Assembly: GCA_913055155.1 (NCBI GenBank)
Contig: CAJXJR010000003.1
Location: 186,001-250,000 of the forward strand
Origin: an uncultured Erythrobacter sp.
Lineage (GTDB): Bacteria; Pseudomonadota; Alphaproteobacteria; Sphingomonadales; Sphingomonadaceae
DNA: 64,000 nucleotides
Reading direction: 5' to 3'
How positions within the stretch are numbered: position 1 is the first letter of the stretch; every line of letters begins with the position of its first letter. The notes below the pieces were generated by a model. It was not told the DNA's origin, made no database searches, and saw only the letters and a program-made list of their open reading frames with translations. Of this stretch, positions 39,542-50,955 are shown piece by piece. Made by a program: the position numbers and the translations under genes.

Positions 39542-39651
39542 CTCATCAATACGAAACCGATGGCCAGGTTCACCGCCAGGACAAATCCGACGACGAACAG
39601 CATCAGTTTCATGAAACGGGCGAACCCGCTCTTCTGGGGCACGAAGGTCAC
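39538..39651 (-). CDS. 37-aa predicted single-TM microprotein between korA and korB
   Basis: GTG start at 39651 overlaps the korA stop (GTGA); TGA at 39540-39538 overlaps the korB TTG (TTGA). Translation (M)TFVPQKSGFARFMKLMLFVVGFVLAVNLAIGFVLMS. Absent from the ORF track, which appears to omit ORFs this short. Confidence 0.65.
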   Translation of the reverse strand: MTFVPQKSGFARFMKLMLFVVGFVLAVNLAIGFVLMS

Positions 39652-41507
39652 GACAACCGTTCCCCGATCGCCGCTTCCAGCTCGTCGATATAGAATGGTT
39701 GGCCGCTGGTCTTGGTCAGGCTTTCGGCATCGATGCAGAACTGGTCGCGCAGAACGGTCTTGAACTGGCCGGTATTCATTTCCGGCACCAGCACCTTGTC
39801 AAAGCGGCTCAGCAACTCGCCAAGGTTGCCGGGCAGCGGCCAGATGTGGCGCACGTGCACGTGGCTGACCTTTGCGCCCTTCTCGATCCAGCGGTTCACC
39901 GCCTGCTTGATCGGGCCATAGGTGCTGCCCCAGCCCACCACGACCAGTTCGCCCTCGTCGTCGCCCCAGGCCACATCCTGGTCGGGCACGTCGACGCCCA
40001 GCACCTTGTCGCGGCGCAGGTCGGTCATCTTCTGGTGGTTGGCCGGATCGTAGGAGATATTGCCCGTCAGCGCGTCCTTTTCGATCCCGCCGATGCGGTG
40101 CATCAGGCCGGGCGTACCGGGCTTCACCCAAGGCCGAGCGCCCTTGTCGTCGCGCTTGTAGGGCAGGAACTGCTCGCCTTCGGGCAGGCTGTCCATGAAG
40201 GATACCGGGAACGGCTCGTAAGCTGCCGGATCGGGCACCTTCCACGGCTCTGCAGCATTGGCGATATAGCCATCGGTCAGCAGCATGACGGGGGTCATGT
40301 ACTGCGTGGCAATGCGACAAGCCTCGATGGCAACGTCGAACGCGTCTGCCGGGCTGCGCGCGGCGATCACCGGCATGGGGGCATCGCCGTTGCGGCCATA
40401 AACGGCCTGGTAGAGGTCGCTCTGCTCGGTCTTGGTAGGCAGCCCGGTCGAGGGCCCGCCGCGCTGGCTGTTCACGATCACCAGCGGCAGTTCCACCATG
40501 ATGGCAAGGCCCATCGCCTCTGTCTTCAGCGCGATGCCGGGGCCGGATGAACTGGTGACCCCCAGTTGGCCCGCATAGCTGGCGCCGAGGGCGGAACAGA
40601 TCGCGGCGATCTCGTCTTCAGCCTGAAAGGTGGTGACGCCGAATTCCTTCAGCCGCGCCAGGTGGTGCAGGATGGCCGATGCGGGCGTGATCGGATAGCC
40701 GCCGAAGAACATCGGCAGGTCCGCCAGCTGCGCGCCTGCTACCAGCCCCAGCGAAACGCTCTCCGCCCCGGTGATGGTGCGATAGAGCCCCGGATCGGTG
40801 GGCATCGGCGGCATGTGCACCTGCTTCAGCGGGCCGGAAAGCTCCGCCGTCTCGCCATAGGCATGGCCGGCATCGAGCGCGGCGATATTGGCATTGGCAA
40901 TATCGGGGTTCTTGCGGAACTTCTGCTTCAGCCAGTCGTGGATCGGTTCTCGCGGGCGATCGAACATCCACAGCGCCAGCCCCAGCGTCCACATGTTCTT
41001 GGATCGCAACGCGTCCTTGTTGCCAAGGCCGAAGTCCTTCACTGCCTCGATCGTGCGTTCGGAAATGTCGAAGGCCAGCAGGTCGTATTTGGCCAAGCTG
41101 CCGTCTTCCAGCGGGTTCGTCTCGTAGTGCGCCTTTTCCAGGTTGCGCTTGGTGAAAGCGCCGCTGTCGGCGATGATCAGGCCGCCAGGCTTGAGCGATT
41201 CAAGGTTCACCTTCAGCGCCGCCGGGTTCATCGCCACCAGCACGTCGGGAGCATCGCCCGCGGTGTTGATCTGGCGGCTGCCGAAATTGATCTGGAAAGC
41301 CGAAACGCCGAACAGCGTGCCCTGCGGTGCGCGGATTTCGGCGGGGAAATCGGGGAAAGTCGCAAGGTCGTTGCCCGCCAGCGCGGTGGACAGGGTGAAC
41401 TGCCCGCCAGTCAGCTGCATGCCGTCGCCGCTGTCACCGGCGAAGCGGACCACCATCGAGTCCGTAACTTCGGTTTCGGGCCGTTCGTCGACCGTCTGTG
41501 TCGCCAT
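39648..41507 (-). CDS. korA: 2-oxoacid:acceptor oxidoreductase subunit alpha
   Basis: RFAGDSGDGMQLTGGQFTLS ... GYPITPASAILHHLARL ... SSGPGIALKTEAMGLA. Confidence 0.92.
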   Translation of the reverse strand: MATQTVDERPETEVTDSMVVRFAGDSGDGMQLTGGQFTLSTALAGNDLATFPDFPAEIRAPQGTLFGVSAFQINFGSRQINTAGDAPDVLVAMNPAALKVNLESLKPGGLIIADSGAFTKRNLEKAHYETNPLEDGSLAKYDLLAFDISERTIEAVKDFGLGNKDALRSKNMWTLGLALWMFDRPREPIHDWLKQKFRKNPDIANANIAALDAGHAYGETAELSGPLKQVHMPPMPTDPGLYRTITGAESVSLGLVAGAQLADLPMFFGGYPITPASAILHHLARLKEFGVTTFQAEDEIAAICSALGASYAGQLGVTSSSGPGIALKTEAMGLAIMVELPLVIVNSQRGGPSTGLPTKTEQSDLYQAVYGRNGDAPMPVIAARSPADAFDVAIEACRIATQYMTPVMLLTDGYIANAAEPWKVPDPAAYEPFPVSFMDSLPEGEQFLPYKRDDKGARPWVKPGTPGLMHRIGGIEKDALTGNISYDPANHQKMTDLRRDKVLGVDVPDQDVAWGDDEGELVVVGWGSTYGPIKQAVNRWIEKGAKVSHVHVRHIWPLPGNLGELLSRFDKVLVPEMNTGQFKTVLRDQFCIDAESLTKTSGQPFYIDELEAAIGERLS

Positions 41508-41639
41508 GTAATAGTCTTCCTGCGGCTCAAACTAGCGTGAGGCGCGCCCTACGTTCCTGCTGCGGGCAAGACAATCAAGTTTTTCTGTCCGGCTCGCAAT
41601 AGCTGGCATTCGCCTCTCCACCATCCTAGATCACCCGCC

Positions 41640-42122
41640 ATGACCAGACCCGATCGCCTAGACTACCGCCCGTGCGTCGGCACGATGATGATCAACCGCC
41701 TTGGCGAAGTGTTCGTCGGCAAGCGCATCGACAACAAGGAAGGCGACTGGTGGCAGATGCCGCAAGGCGGCGTGGACGACGGCGAGGACCTGGACGAAGC
41801 CATGCTGCGCGAACTGGGCGAGGAGACGGGCGTCGCCCCGCACCAACTGGAGATCGTGCACCGGCTGGAGGAAGAGCTCTACTACGACCTGCCGAAAGAG
41901 CTGCAGGGCAAGCTGTGGAAGGGCAAGTACAAGGGCCAGCGACAGGCGTGGTACCTCGTCCGCTTTACCGGCGAGGATAGCGATATCGACCTCGACGCGC
42001 ACAAGCACCCCGAATTCTGCGAGTGGAAGTGGGTCGATCCCGACCTGCTGCCCGAGCTGATCGTGCCCTTCAAGCGCGAGGTTTACGAGACGGTGGTGGC
42101 AGGGCTCAAACCCCACATCTGA
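41640..42122 (+). CDS. rppH: RNA pyrophosphohydrolase (Nudix)
   Basis: YRPCVGTMMINRLGEVFVGKRID, WQMPQGGVDDGEDLDEAMLRELGEETG (Nudix box). Confidence 0.93.
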   Translation: MTRPDRLDYRPCVGTMMINRLGEVFVGKRIDNKEGDWWQMPQGGVDDGEDLDEAMLRELGEETGVAPHQLEIVHRLEEELYYDLPKELQGKLWKGKYKGQRQAWYLVRFTGEDSDIDLDAHKHPEFCEWKWVDPDLLPELIVPFKREVYETVVAGLKPHI

Positions 42123-42132
42123 CCTTCGAACC

Positions 42133-42630
42133 TCAGTTTTGCGCCACGTCTTCGTCGGGCGTTACCGCTTCGGCGGTCATCACCGGCGGGCCACGGTCGA
42201 TGGCGGCAGACAGCTGCACGGTCTCGACACAGGTCTCTCCGCACAGGCTCTGCAGGCGCTCAAGGTTCTCGCGCGCCGCGGTCAGCGCGCCCTTTTCCAC
42301 CAGCGCCTCACCCTCACCCGTGATCGCGGCGAGGTTTTCCGGATCGCGCTCCTGCGCTTCGCGGTAATAGTGGATGGCCTTGCCCTGCAGCCCTTCGGCG
42401 CGAGCGGTGTTGGCCAGCTCAAGGTAAACCTCGGTATAGCCGGGATCCACCGCCAGCGCGGCTTCGAAAGCATCGACCGCGCCCTGCGTGTCACCCATGT
42501 CCAGCGCCATGCGGCCTTCGGCAACCAGCGCCTGCGCCCGTGGATCGGCCTCGTACCCACCTGCGTGCCCGATACTGGCCGTCACGGCGAGCGCGAGTGA
42601 CAGGGCGGCGGCGGCAGGTCCGAAACGCAT
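42133..42630 (-). CDS. TPR-containing exported protein
   Basis: Signal peptide MRFGPAAAALSLALAVTASIGHAG then TPR-like helices. Confidence 0.75.
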   Translation of the reverse strand: MRFGPAAAALSLALAVTASIGHAGGYEADPRAQALVAEGRMALDMGDTQGAVDAFEAALAVDPGYTEVYLELANTARAEGLQGKAIHYYREAQERDPENLAAITGEGEALVEKGALTAARENLERLQSLCGETCVETVQLSAAIDRGPPVMTAEAVTPDEDVAQN

Positions 42631-42690
42631 GGCGTACTCCTTGAGCATGGACGGGTAAGATGTGCGGTAAGCGTCCATCACTAACGAGTA

Positions 42691-43872
42691 TTAACACGCC
42701 TTGGCTAAACGTGCGATGAAAAATCCGTCCGTTCCGTCGCGGGACGGGGTCAGGCGCACACCGGCACCGCGCGGCGCGCCAAGCGGCAGGTCGAGACTTT
42801 CCGCTTTCCAGTCAGCATGTTGCGCCAGGAAGTGCTGCACTTGCCCGGCCCCCTCTTCGTCCAGCAGCGAGCAGGTGACATAGGTGAGCGACCCGCCGGG
42901 TTTCACGAGGCTAGCCGCCACGTCCAGCAGCCTTGCTTGTAGCTCGGTCAGGCGTTTCAGCTCCGCCTCGGACAACCGCCAGCGCGCTTCCGGGTTGCGG
43001 CGCCAGGTGCCGGTGCCCGAACACGGCGCATCCACCAGCACGCGGTCCGCCTCCCCCAGCCAAGCGGCCAGGGCTTCGGCTTCCTTACCCGGATCCAGCA
43101 GTACTTCGGCAGCAACACGCGCCCCGGCACGTTCGGTACGCGGGCCAAGCTGCGACAGGCGGCGACGATCGGTATCGGCAGCGACCAGCGTGCCCTCGTT
43201 CCCCATGGCGGCTGCCAGCGCCAGGGTCTTGCCCCCTGCCCCGGCGCACAGGTCGATTACGCATTCTCCCGGCTGCGCGCCCACGGCATGGCAAGCGATC
43301 TGGCTGCCCAGGTCCTGCACTTCGATCAGGCCCTGTTCGTAGGCCTCCCAGCCGCTCACCTGCGTGCCTGAGGGGAAACGCAGCGCGCCCGGCAGCGCGA
43401 GCTCTTCACCCGCAACCGGCAAATCCGCTAAATCTCCAGCGACCTTCAGCCTGTTGATCCGCGTATCCAGCGGCGCGCGCGACAGCAGCGCTTCGGCTTC
43501 GTCCTGCGAAATGTCCGATGCGATCAGGCGGTCTTCCAGCCATTCAGGTGCAATGCCGCCTTCGGCAGGCTCTTCTCCGGGTGCAATGCGCGCCGGGCCA
43601 TAGCCTTCGCCGGTGAACAGCGCGCGCAGGTCCGGCTGTTCCTCCGCCAGCCCCAGCATGGCGGCACGGCCGTTGGCGGGCACCGGGCCGCAGGCGCGGA
43701 TGGCATCGTAGACATGGGTACGAATGGCGCGCTTGTCCTTCGATCCGGCAAAGCGATGCGCCTTGAACCAGTCGGCCACCAGCCGGTCTGCCGGCGGGCC
43801 GCTGGTGCGCGCAGCCTCGATCACCCGGTCAAGGATCTCGATAGCCGCCTGGATGCGGGCTGCAGGGGTCAT
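42691..43872 (-). CDS. RsmB/NOP-family RNA (cytosine-5) methyltransferase
   Basis: EVQDLGSQIACHAVGAQPGECVIDLCAGAGGKTLALAAAMGNEG ... VDAPCSGTGTWRRNPEARW. Confidence 0.9.
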   Translation of the reverse strand: MTPAARIQAAIEILDRVIEAARTSGPPADRLVADWFKAHRFAGSKDKRAIRTHVYDAIRACGPVPANGRAAMLGLAEEQPDLRALFTGEGYGPARIAPGEEPAEGGIAPEWLEDRLIASDISQDEAEALLSRAPLDTRINRLKVAGDLADLPVAGEELALPGALRFPSGTQVSGWEAYEQGLIEVQDLGSQIACHAVGAQPGECVIDLCAGAGGKTLALAAAMGNEGTLVAADTDRRRLSQLGPRTERAGARVAAEVLLDPGKEAEALAAWLGEADRVLVDAPCSGTGTWRRNPEARWRLSEAELKRLTELQARLLDVAASLVKPGGSLTYVTCSLLDEEGAGQVQHFLAQHADWKAESLDLPLGAPRGAGVRLTPSRDGTDGFFIARLAKAC

Positions 43873-44067
43873 CTACTCACCATCATGGAACGCGTACCGC
43901 CCCCTTTTGAAAAACGCGGAAAAGTCGAATTTTACCCGCAAAACAATATCTTGATCGTGAATCCCCGAAGGCGAGGTGTAACCTTTCGCAAACCGGCGAA
44001 GTCGGCAGGAGAGAGTCTGTCGCATATCCGGCACGCTAGGCCCACCCTGCAAGGTAGGAAAGCAAGC

Positions 44068-44298
44068 CTAGCGCGCGGGGTGATAGACCTCGATCGCCGG
44101 TTCGTGTTCCAGGCAGCGCCAGGCAAATTCGCGCTCGCGGCTGCCCTGCCGATAGGATTCGATCTCCGCCCCGCGCGCCTCGCATTCCTCGCGACCGATG
44201 AACAACCGCGTTTCCACGTGCATGGAGCCTGCCGGATCGTCGGCGTTCCAGCTCATCAGCACCAGCAGGAAAGGGACGTAGATCTCGACCACGTCCAC
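44068..44298 (-). CDS. hypothetical protein immediately downstream of guaB
   Basis: 76 aa, GTG start one base after the guaB stop codon. Confidence 0.5.
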   Translation of the reverse strand: MDVVEIYVPFLLVLMSWNADDPAGSMHVETRLFIGREECEARGAEIESYRQGSREREFAWRCLEHEPAIEVYHPAR

Positions 44299-44299
44299 C

Positions 44300-46281
<1,982 letters not shown>

Positions 46282-47096
46282 TTCGCGCCGGTAATGTTCT
46301 GCGCCACGTCGCGGCACAGGAACACCGCCAGCGCGCCCACGTCTTCGGGCTGGGCGAACTTCTTGCTCGGCTGGCGTTCCAGTAGCACCTCGTTGATCAC
46401 CTGTTCGCGGGTCATGTTCCGGCTTTTCATCGTGTCGGGGATCTGGGCTTCCACCAGCGGGGTCCACACGTAGCCGGGTGAAATGCAGTTGGCGGTGATG
46501 TTCTGCTCGGCCAGTTCCAGCGCAATGGTCTTGGTCAGGCCCGCAATGCCGTGCTTCGCGCTGACATAGGCCGCCTTGTAGGGGCTGGCCGTGGTCGAGT
46601 GCGCGGATGCCGTGTTGATGATGCGGCCCCAGCCCGCCTGCTTCATGTGCGGCACGGCCAGGCGGCAGGTGTGGAACGCGGCGGACAGGTTCAGGGCGAT
46701 GATCTTGTCCCACTTGTCGACCGGGAACTCCTCCACCGGGGCAACGTGCTGCATGCCGGCGTTGTTGACGAGCACGTCCACCCCGCCCGCATCTGCCATC
46801 ATCGCCTCGATCGCGGCAACGTCGGTCAGGTCCGCGCCGGAGTGCGTGGCGCCCAGTTCCTCGCACAGCGCCGCAATCTCGTCCGCGTCGCCAAAGCCGT
46901 TCAGCACCACCTGCGCGCCCTCGGCATGCAGGGCGCGGGCAATGGCCAGGCCGATGCCAGAGGTCGATCCGGTGACGAGCGCGCGCTTTCCTTCGAGGAA
47001 CATTCGATTCTCCATGTGACTGATTTCGCGCTAGGGTGGTACTCACATGGCGGCTATGGTCCAGCCAATTCTGCGATTTTCGGGAGGGCGCGCGCA

Positions 47097-47969
47097 GTGA
47101 GACTCAATCCGTTCGACACCAGCAAGATCCAAGTCGGCACCACCGGCGGGCGCGGCAGGCCGCGCGTGGGCCGCGCCGGCGGGCTGGGCTGCGGCACCAT
47201 CGTGATCGCGGCGCTGGGGTACTTCGTCTTCGGGCTGGATCCGATGGAAACCGCCGCCACCGTCGAAGGGATGCAGCAGGGCCAGCAGCAGACGCAAAGC
47301 GCACCCGTGGGCGGGGAGGACGAGGCCGCGATCTGCAATTCCAACCAGTACGCGCAGGAAAGCTGCAATGCGCTCTATTCGCTGAACCAGACGTGGGAGG
47401 CGCGTTTCCAGGAGGCAGGCCTTGGCAGCGCCTTCCGCCAGCCGACCCTGCGCTTTGCCACCGAACGCCAGTTCAACACCGGCTGCGGCGCGGGCTCTGT
47501 CGGCATGGGGCCGTTCTACTGCCCGGCGGACGAGACCATGTATATCGACGTAGGGTTCTACGACCAGCTGGCGCGCATGGCGGGCGAAGGCGGCGATTTT
47601 GCGCGATTATACGTTGTGGCGCACGAATATGCGCACCATGTACAGACCATCACCGGCGTTTCGGACCAGATCCGCAGCGCCCAGGCGCAGAACCCGCGCC
47701 TGCAGAACCAGCTGCAAGTGCGCATGGAACTGCATGCCGATTGCTACGCCGGGGTCTGGGCGGGCCGCAATCGCAACGCCATCGAGCCGGGCGACATGGA
47801 AGAAGGCATGAATGCCGCCGCCGCGATCGGGGACGACACGCTGACGGGTGGACGCGTGAGCAGCGAAAACTTCACCCACGGCACCAGCCGCCAGCGCATG
47901 GACGCACTGCGGCTGGGCATGGAGACAGCCGATGACAACCAATGCGATGCAGCCTACCTGCGCATCTGA
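47097..47969 (+). CDS. YpfJ-type neutral zinc metallopeptidase
   Basis: GTG start giving MRLNPFDTSKIQVGTTGGRG; FYCPADETMYIDVGFYDQL, VVAHEYAHHVQ. Confidence 0.87.
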   Translation: MRLNPFDTSKIQVGTTGGRGRPRVGRAGGLGCGTIVIAALGYFVFGLDPMETAATVEGMQQGQQQTQSAPVGGEDEAAICNSNQYAQESCNALYSLNQTWEARFQEAGLGSAFRQPTLRFATERQFNTGCGAGSVGMGPFYCPADETMYIDVGFYDQLARMAGEGGDFARLYVVAHEYAHHVQTITGVSDQIRSAQAQNPRLQNQLQVRMELHADCYAGVWAGRNRNAIEPGDMEEGMNAAAAIGDDTLTGGRVSSENFTHGTSRQRMDALRLGMETADDNQCDAAYLRI

Positions 47970-48576
47970 GCTGAAGGCGCTGGCGATCGCCCTGCCGCTG
48001 CTGGCGCTGGCGACGCCCGCGCTGGCGCAGGAAGACGTGACCGACACCACCCCCAGCGTCGGCGATGTCGCGCTCACGCCCTTGTCCGACCTGAACCTGC
48101 GGCGCGACCCGATCCCGCCGATCCTGCTCTGGGCGCAGGAAAACCCCTATGCCAACGACGGGATGGAAACGTGCGAGAACATCCGCGTCGGCATCGGTGA
48201 CCTCGACGCGGTGCTGGGCGACGATATCGACGCCCAGACCGAAGAGGAAAAGCGCCTGAGCGTTACCGGCGTGGCGCAAAGCGCGGTGGGCATGTTCATT
48301 CCCTTTCGCGGCATCATCCGCGAGATTTCGGGCGCCAATTCCCACGAGTACGAATTCCGCCAGGCGATTGCCGCCGGGCTGATGCGCCGCGCCTACCTGA
48401 AAGGCCTGGGCGAAGCGCGCGGCTGCCCCTATCCGGCGCGGCCCATGCCCGATGCCATGCAGGCGGCGCTGCACAACGGTGAACCGCTGGTTCCGGCAGA
48501 GCCCGAAGTGCAGGTGGTGACAGCGCAAGACGGGACGCGATTTGTCTCGCGCCCCGTCGTGCAATCGACAGACTAG
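47932..48576 (+). CDS. hypothetical exported protein
   Basis: 214 aa with signal peptide; start overlaps the end of the metallopeptidase gene. Confidence 0.65.
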   Translation: MTTNAMQPTCASELKALAIALPLLALATPALAQEDVTDTTPSVGDVALTPLSDLNLRRDPIPPILLWAQENPYANDGMETCENIRVGIGDLDAVLGDDIDAQTEEEKRLSVTGVAQSAVGMFIPFRGIIREISGANSHEYEFRQAIAAGLMRRAYLKGLGEARGCPYPARPMPDAMQAALHNGEPLVPAEPEVQVVTAQDGTRFVSRPVVQSTD

Positions 48577-48583
48577 CCGGCAA

Positions 48584-50359
48584 TCAGGCGCGAACCGCGC
48601 TGTCCTCGCAGTCGGCATCGGCCGCCGGGGCCGCAGCCGGAGCAGCGGCAGGAACCGGCGGCACGGGCGCCACGGCCTGCACGCGGATGGGCGAGACCAT
48701 GCGGCCCTGCCAGCGCATGGCGACAGCCGAGGCGCGTGCATTGGGCGCCAGCGCGGCGCGGCCTTCCCGCTTGGCTTGCACACGGTGCTGCAACTGGCGC
48801 TGGTTGGCGCTCAGCCGTTCCAGCGAACGTTCGAGCGAGCGGAGGATTTCCTGGCGCAGGTTTTCCGGGATGTCGGGATCGTTGGCGATCTCGTCACGCG
48901 CCTCGCGCAGCCCCTCGGCAGCTTCGGCACGGATCGCGGCGCGGCAGATCACCATGGCGCGGCGACCGTCGTCCAGCTCCTGCTCGACCACGGTGTCATC
49001 GCCATTGCAGTCGATCTCCAGGTTGTGCAGGCCAGCCTCGCTGTCGGACATGACGATGCGATGATGCTCCATCCCGGCGAGCGCTTCCTCGCTGGCGGCC
49101 ATGGCGATTTCGATGGCGGTCTCGATTGTGCCATCGATATGTTCGAACTCGCGCTCCAGCTCGGCCATCATCTGCTCGATCTCGGCTTCGCTCATGCCTT
49201 CCGCATCGCCGCGACGGACGCGGCGCTGGATCACCCGGCGCTCGCCATCCTCTTCCTCGATATGGACGAAGACCTGTTCGTCGGGATCGACGGTTTCGAT
49301 GGCTGGCGCAGCTGGCGCTTCCGGTGCTTGCGGGGCGGCCGGGGCCAGCGGCGCCGCGGGCGGCTGCGGGGCCACTGGCGGTTCAGGCGGCAGCGGGGCT
49401 TCCCCTTGCGCATAGGAAATCGATGCGGTCAGCGGCAACGCCAGCGCGGTGGTGGTGATGGCAAGAATGCCAAGCCGGCGGCGGCCGGACGATACTTCGG
49501 ACATGGTGAGGCTCCTCAAACGGTGGATTATGGACTTCTCGCCCAGCACCGGACAGGCCATCGGAGCAGCCATCGCCAGGTGATCGCCTGCGGCAAAGCC
49601 TGCAATCACCTCGGCATAGGCAGCCCGTTCGGACCACGCACGACCGGCGACAACGCGCGCATCGCACGCTGCCTCCTGGTCCCTGCGCATCGCTCGCCAG
49701 CCCCACCAGGCGAGCGGATTGAACCAGTGCAGAGCCAACAGCGGCTGGGCCGCGATGTTGGCAACGAGATCGTAGCCGCGATGGTGCGCAAGCTCGTGCG
49801 CAATCGCCATGTCGCGGGCCTGTATGTCGTGGTGCGCCATGAAGGCGGGCGGCAGCGCCACCACCTTGTCGGCAATGCCGAAGGCGACGGGACCGGACAC
49901 GGCCGGCGTTTCCACCAGCCGCACATTATCGGCCTCGCCCACCGGAATGGCCTCTGCCAGCAGGTCCCGGCGCATCGCCACGTATTCGCGCACCCGCCAG
50001 CCCAGGAAGACCAGCGCGCCGACGATCCAGATCGGCAGCAGCAGGTCGGTAACGGCAATGCCCACTTCGGGCGTCATGGCCGCAGCAGGCGCGGCGGCAG
50101 CGCTTTCCGCCGGGTCGGAAATGATCACCAACAGCGGCTGCGCGGCAGCTTCGGCCACGGCCTCGGGCTCTGCCGGGGCCATCCAGGCAGGCAGCACGAT
50201 CGGCGGCATGATGAAGCGCAGGAAGGGCAGCGCCCACAGGGCATAGGCCACCTGCGGCCCGCACCAGCGCGAAACCGGGCGGCGCAGCAACAGCACCAGC
50301 GCAATCAGCAGGCCGGTGTAGATGAAGGTGTCGACCAACCAGTCCCCGAAACCAGTCAT
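48584..50359 (-). CDS. M56 (BlaR1-like) membrane metallopeptidase without an obvious penicillin-binding sensor
   Basis: MTGFGDWLVDTFIYTGLLIALVLLLRRPVSRW ... MAIAHELAHHRGYDLVANIAAQPLLALHWFNPLAWWGWRAMRRDQEAACDARV; C-terminal Pro/Ala-rich then Glu-rich helical region. Confidence 0.85.
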   Translation of the reverse strand: MTGFGDWLVDTFIYTGLLIALVLLLRRPVSRWCGPQVAYALWALPFLRFIMPPIVLPAWMAPAEPEAVAEAAAQPLLVIISDPAESAAAAPAAAMTPEVGIAVTDLLLPIWIVGALVFLGWRVREYVAMRRDLLAEAIPVGEADNVRLVETPAVSGPVAFGIADKVVALPPAFMAHHDIQARDMAIAHELAHHRGYDLVANIAAQPLLALHWFNPLAWWGWRAMRRDQEAACDARVVAGRAWSERAAYAEVIAGFAAGDHLAMAAPMACPVLGEKSIIHRLRSLTMSEVSSGRRRLGILAITTTALALPLTASISYAQGEAPLPPEPPVAPQPPAAPLAPAAPQAPEAPAAPAIETVDPDEQVFVHIEEEDGERRVIQRRVRRGDAEGMSEAEIEQMMAELEREFEHIDGTIETAIEIAMAASEEALAGMEHHRIVMSDSEAGLHNLEIDCNGDDTVVEQELDDGRRAMVICRAAIRAEAAEGLREARDEIANDPDIPENLRQEILRSLERSLERLSANQRQLQHRVQAKREGRAALAPNARASAVAMRWQGRMVSPIRVQAVAPVPPVPAAAPAAAPAADADCEDSAVRA

Positions 50360-50769
50360 TTCTTCATCTCCCGCAGCAGGCGCTCGATCTCGGCGATATC
50401 GTCGGGCGTCAATGCCTCGGCCTGCGCCAAATGCGCGAACAGCGGCGCGGCACGGCCGCCGAACAGGCGTTCGACCAGCCGCTTGCTCTCCGTCCCGACA
50501 TAGGCGGACCGGGCAATCAGCGGGGTGTAGAGATAGCGGCGACCGTCGGGCTGGGTTTCCAGCGCACCCTTCTGCACCAGGCGCGACAGCAGGGTCTTGA
50601 CCGTGGGGATGGACCAGCCGCGCTGCTTGCACACGGCCTCGCACACGTCGGCGGCGGTCTGCGGGCTGCGTTGCCACAGCACCTCCATCACCGCGTGTTC
50701 GGCTTCGCTGATACGCTCGGCACCCTGGCCGGGGCCCTCGTCACGTGCGGCGTCGGTCTTCGTAGCCAT
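50356..50769 (-). CDS. blaI: BlaI/MecI/CopY family transcriptional repressor
   Basis: ISEAEHAVMEVLWQRSPQTAADVCEAVCKQRGWSIPTVKTLLSRLVQKGALE; ATGA overlap with the M56 gene. Confidence 0.92.
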   Translation of the reverse strand: MATKTDAARDEGPGQGAERISEAEHAVMEVLWQRSPQTAADVCEAVCKQRGWSIPTVKTLLSRLVQKGALETQPDGRRYLYTPLIARSAYVGTESKRLVERLFGGRAAPLFAHLAQAEALTPDDIAEIERLLREMKK

Positions 50770-50787
50770 TGCGTCCTCCCTGAACGA

Positions 50788-50822
50788 CTACATGTGTAGC
50801 CATTACGATTACGCCTGTAATC
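50788..50822 (-). promoter_or_regulatory. two BlaI-type operators upstream of blaI
   Basis: CTACATGTGTAG (50788-50799) and GATTACGCCTGTAATC (50807-50822), centres 21 bp apart. Confidence 0.7.
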
Positions 50823-50900
50823 TGAACGCCTTCTGAATGCAAGTTTCCGATGGAACTTTCTCCACCAGCCGCGCGCCCCTGTGGCTTTCGCGAATTTGGT

Positions 50901-50926
50901 GTAACCTTGCGGCGGGAAAGGACGAA
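50901..50926 (+). promoter_or_regulatory. candidate SigF-type ECF autoregulatory promoter
   Basis: GTAACC-N16-CGAA immediately before the ECF sigma gene. Confidence 0.65.
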
Positions 50927-50955
50927 TGGACGATCAGGCGAATTCTCGAGGCGAC

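Noticed and set aside
43978-44000. Second GTAACC...CGAA SigF-type promoter
   Set aside because: Spacer is 13 nt instead of 16.
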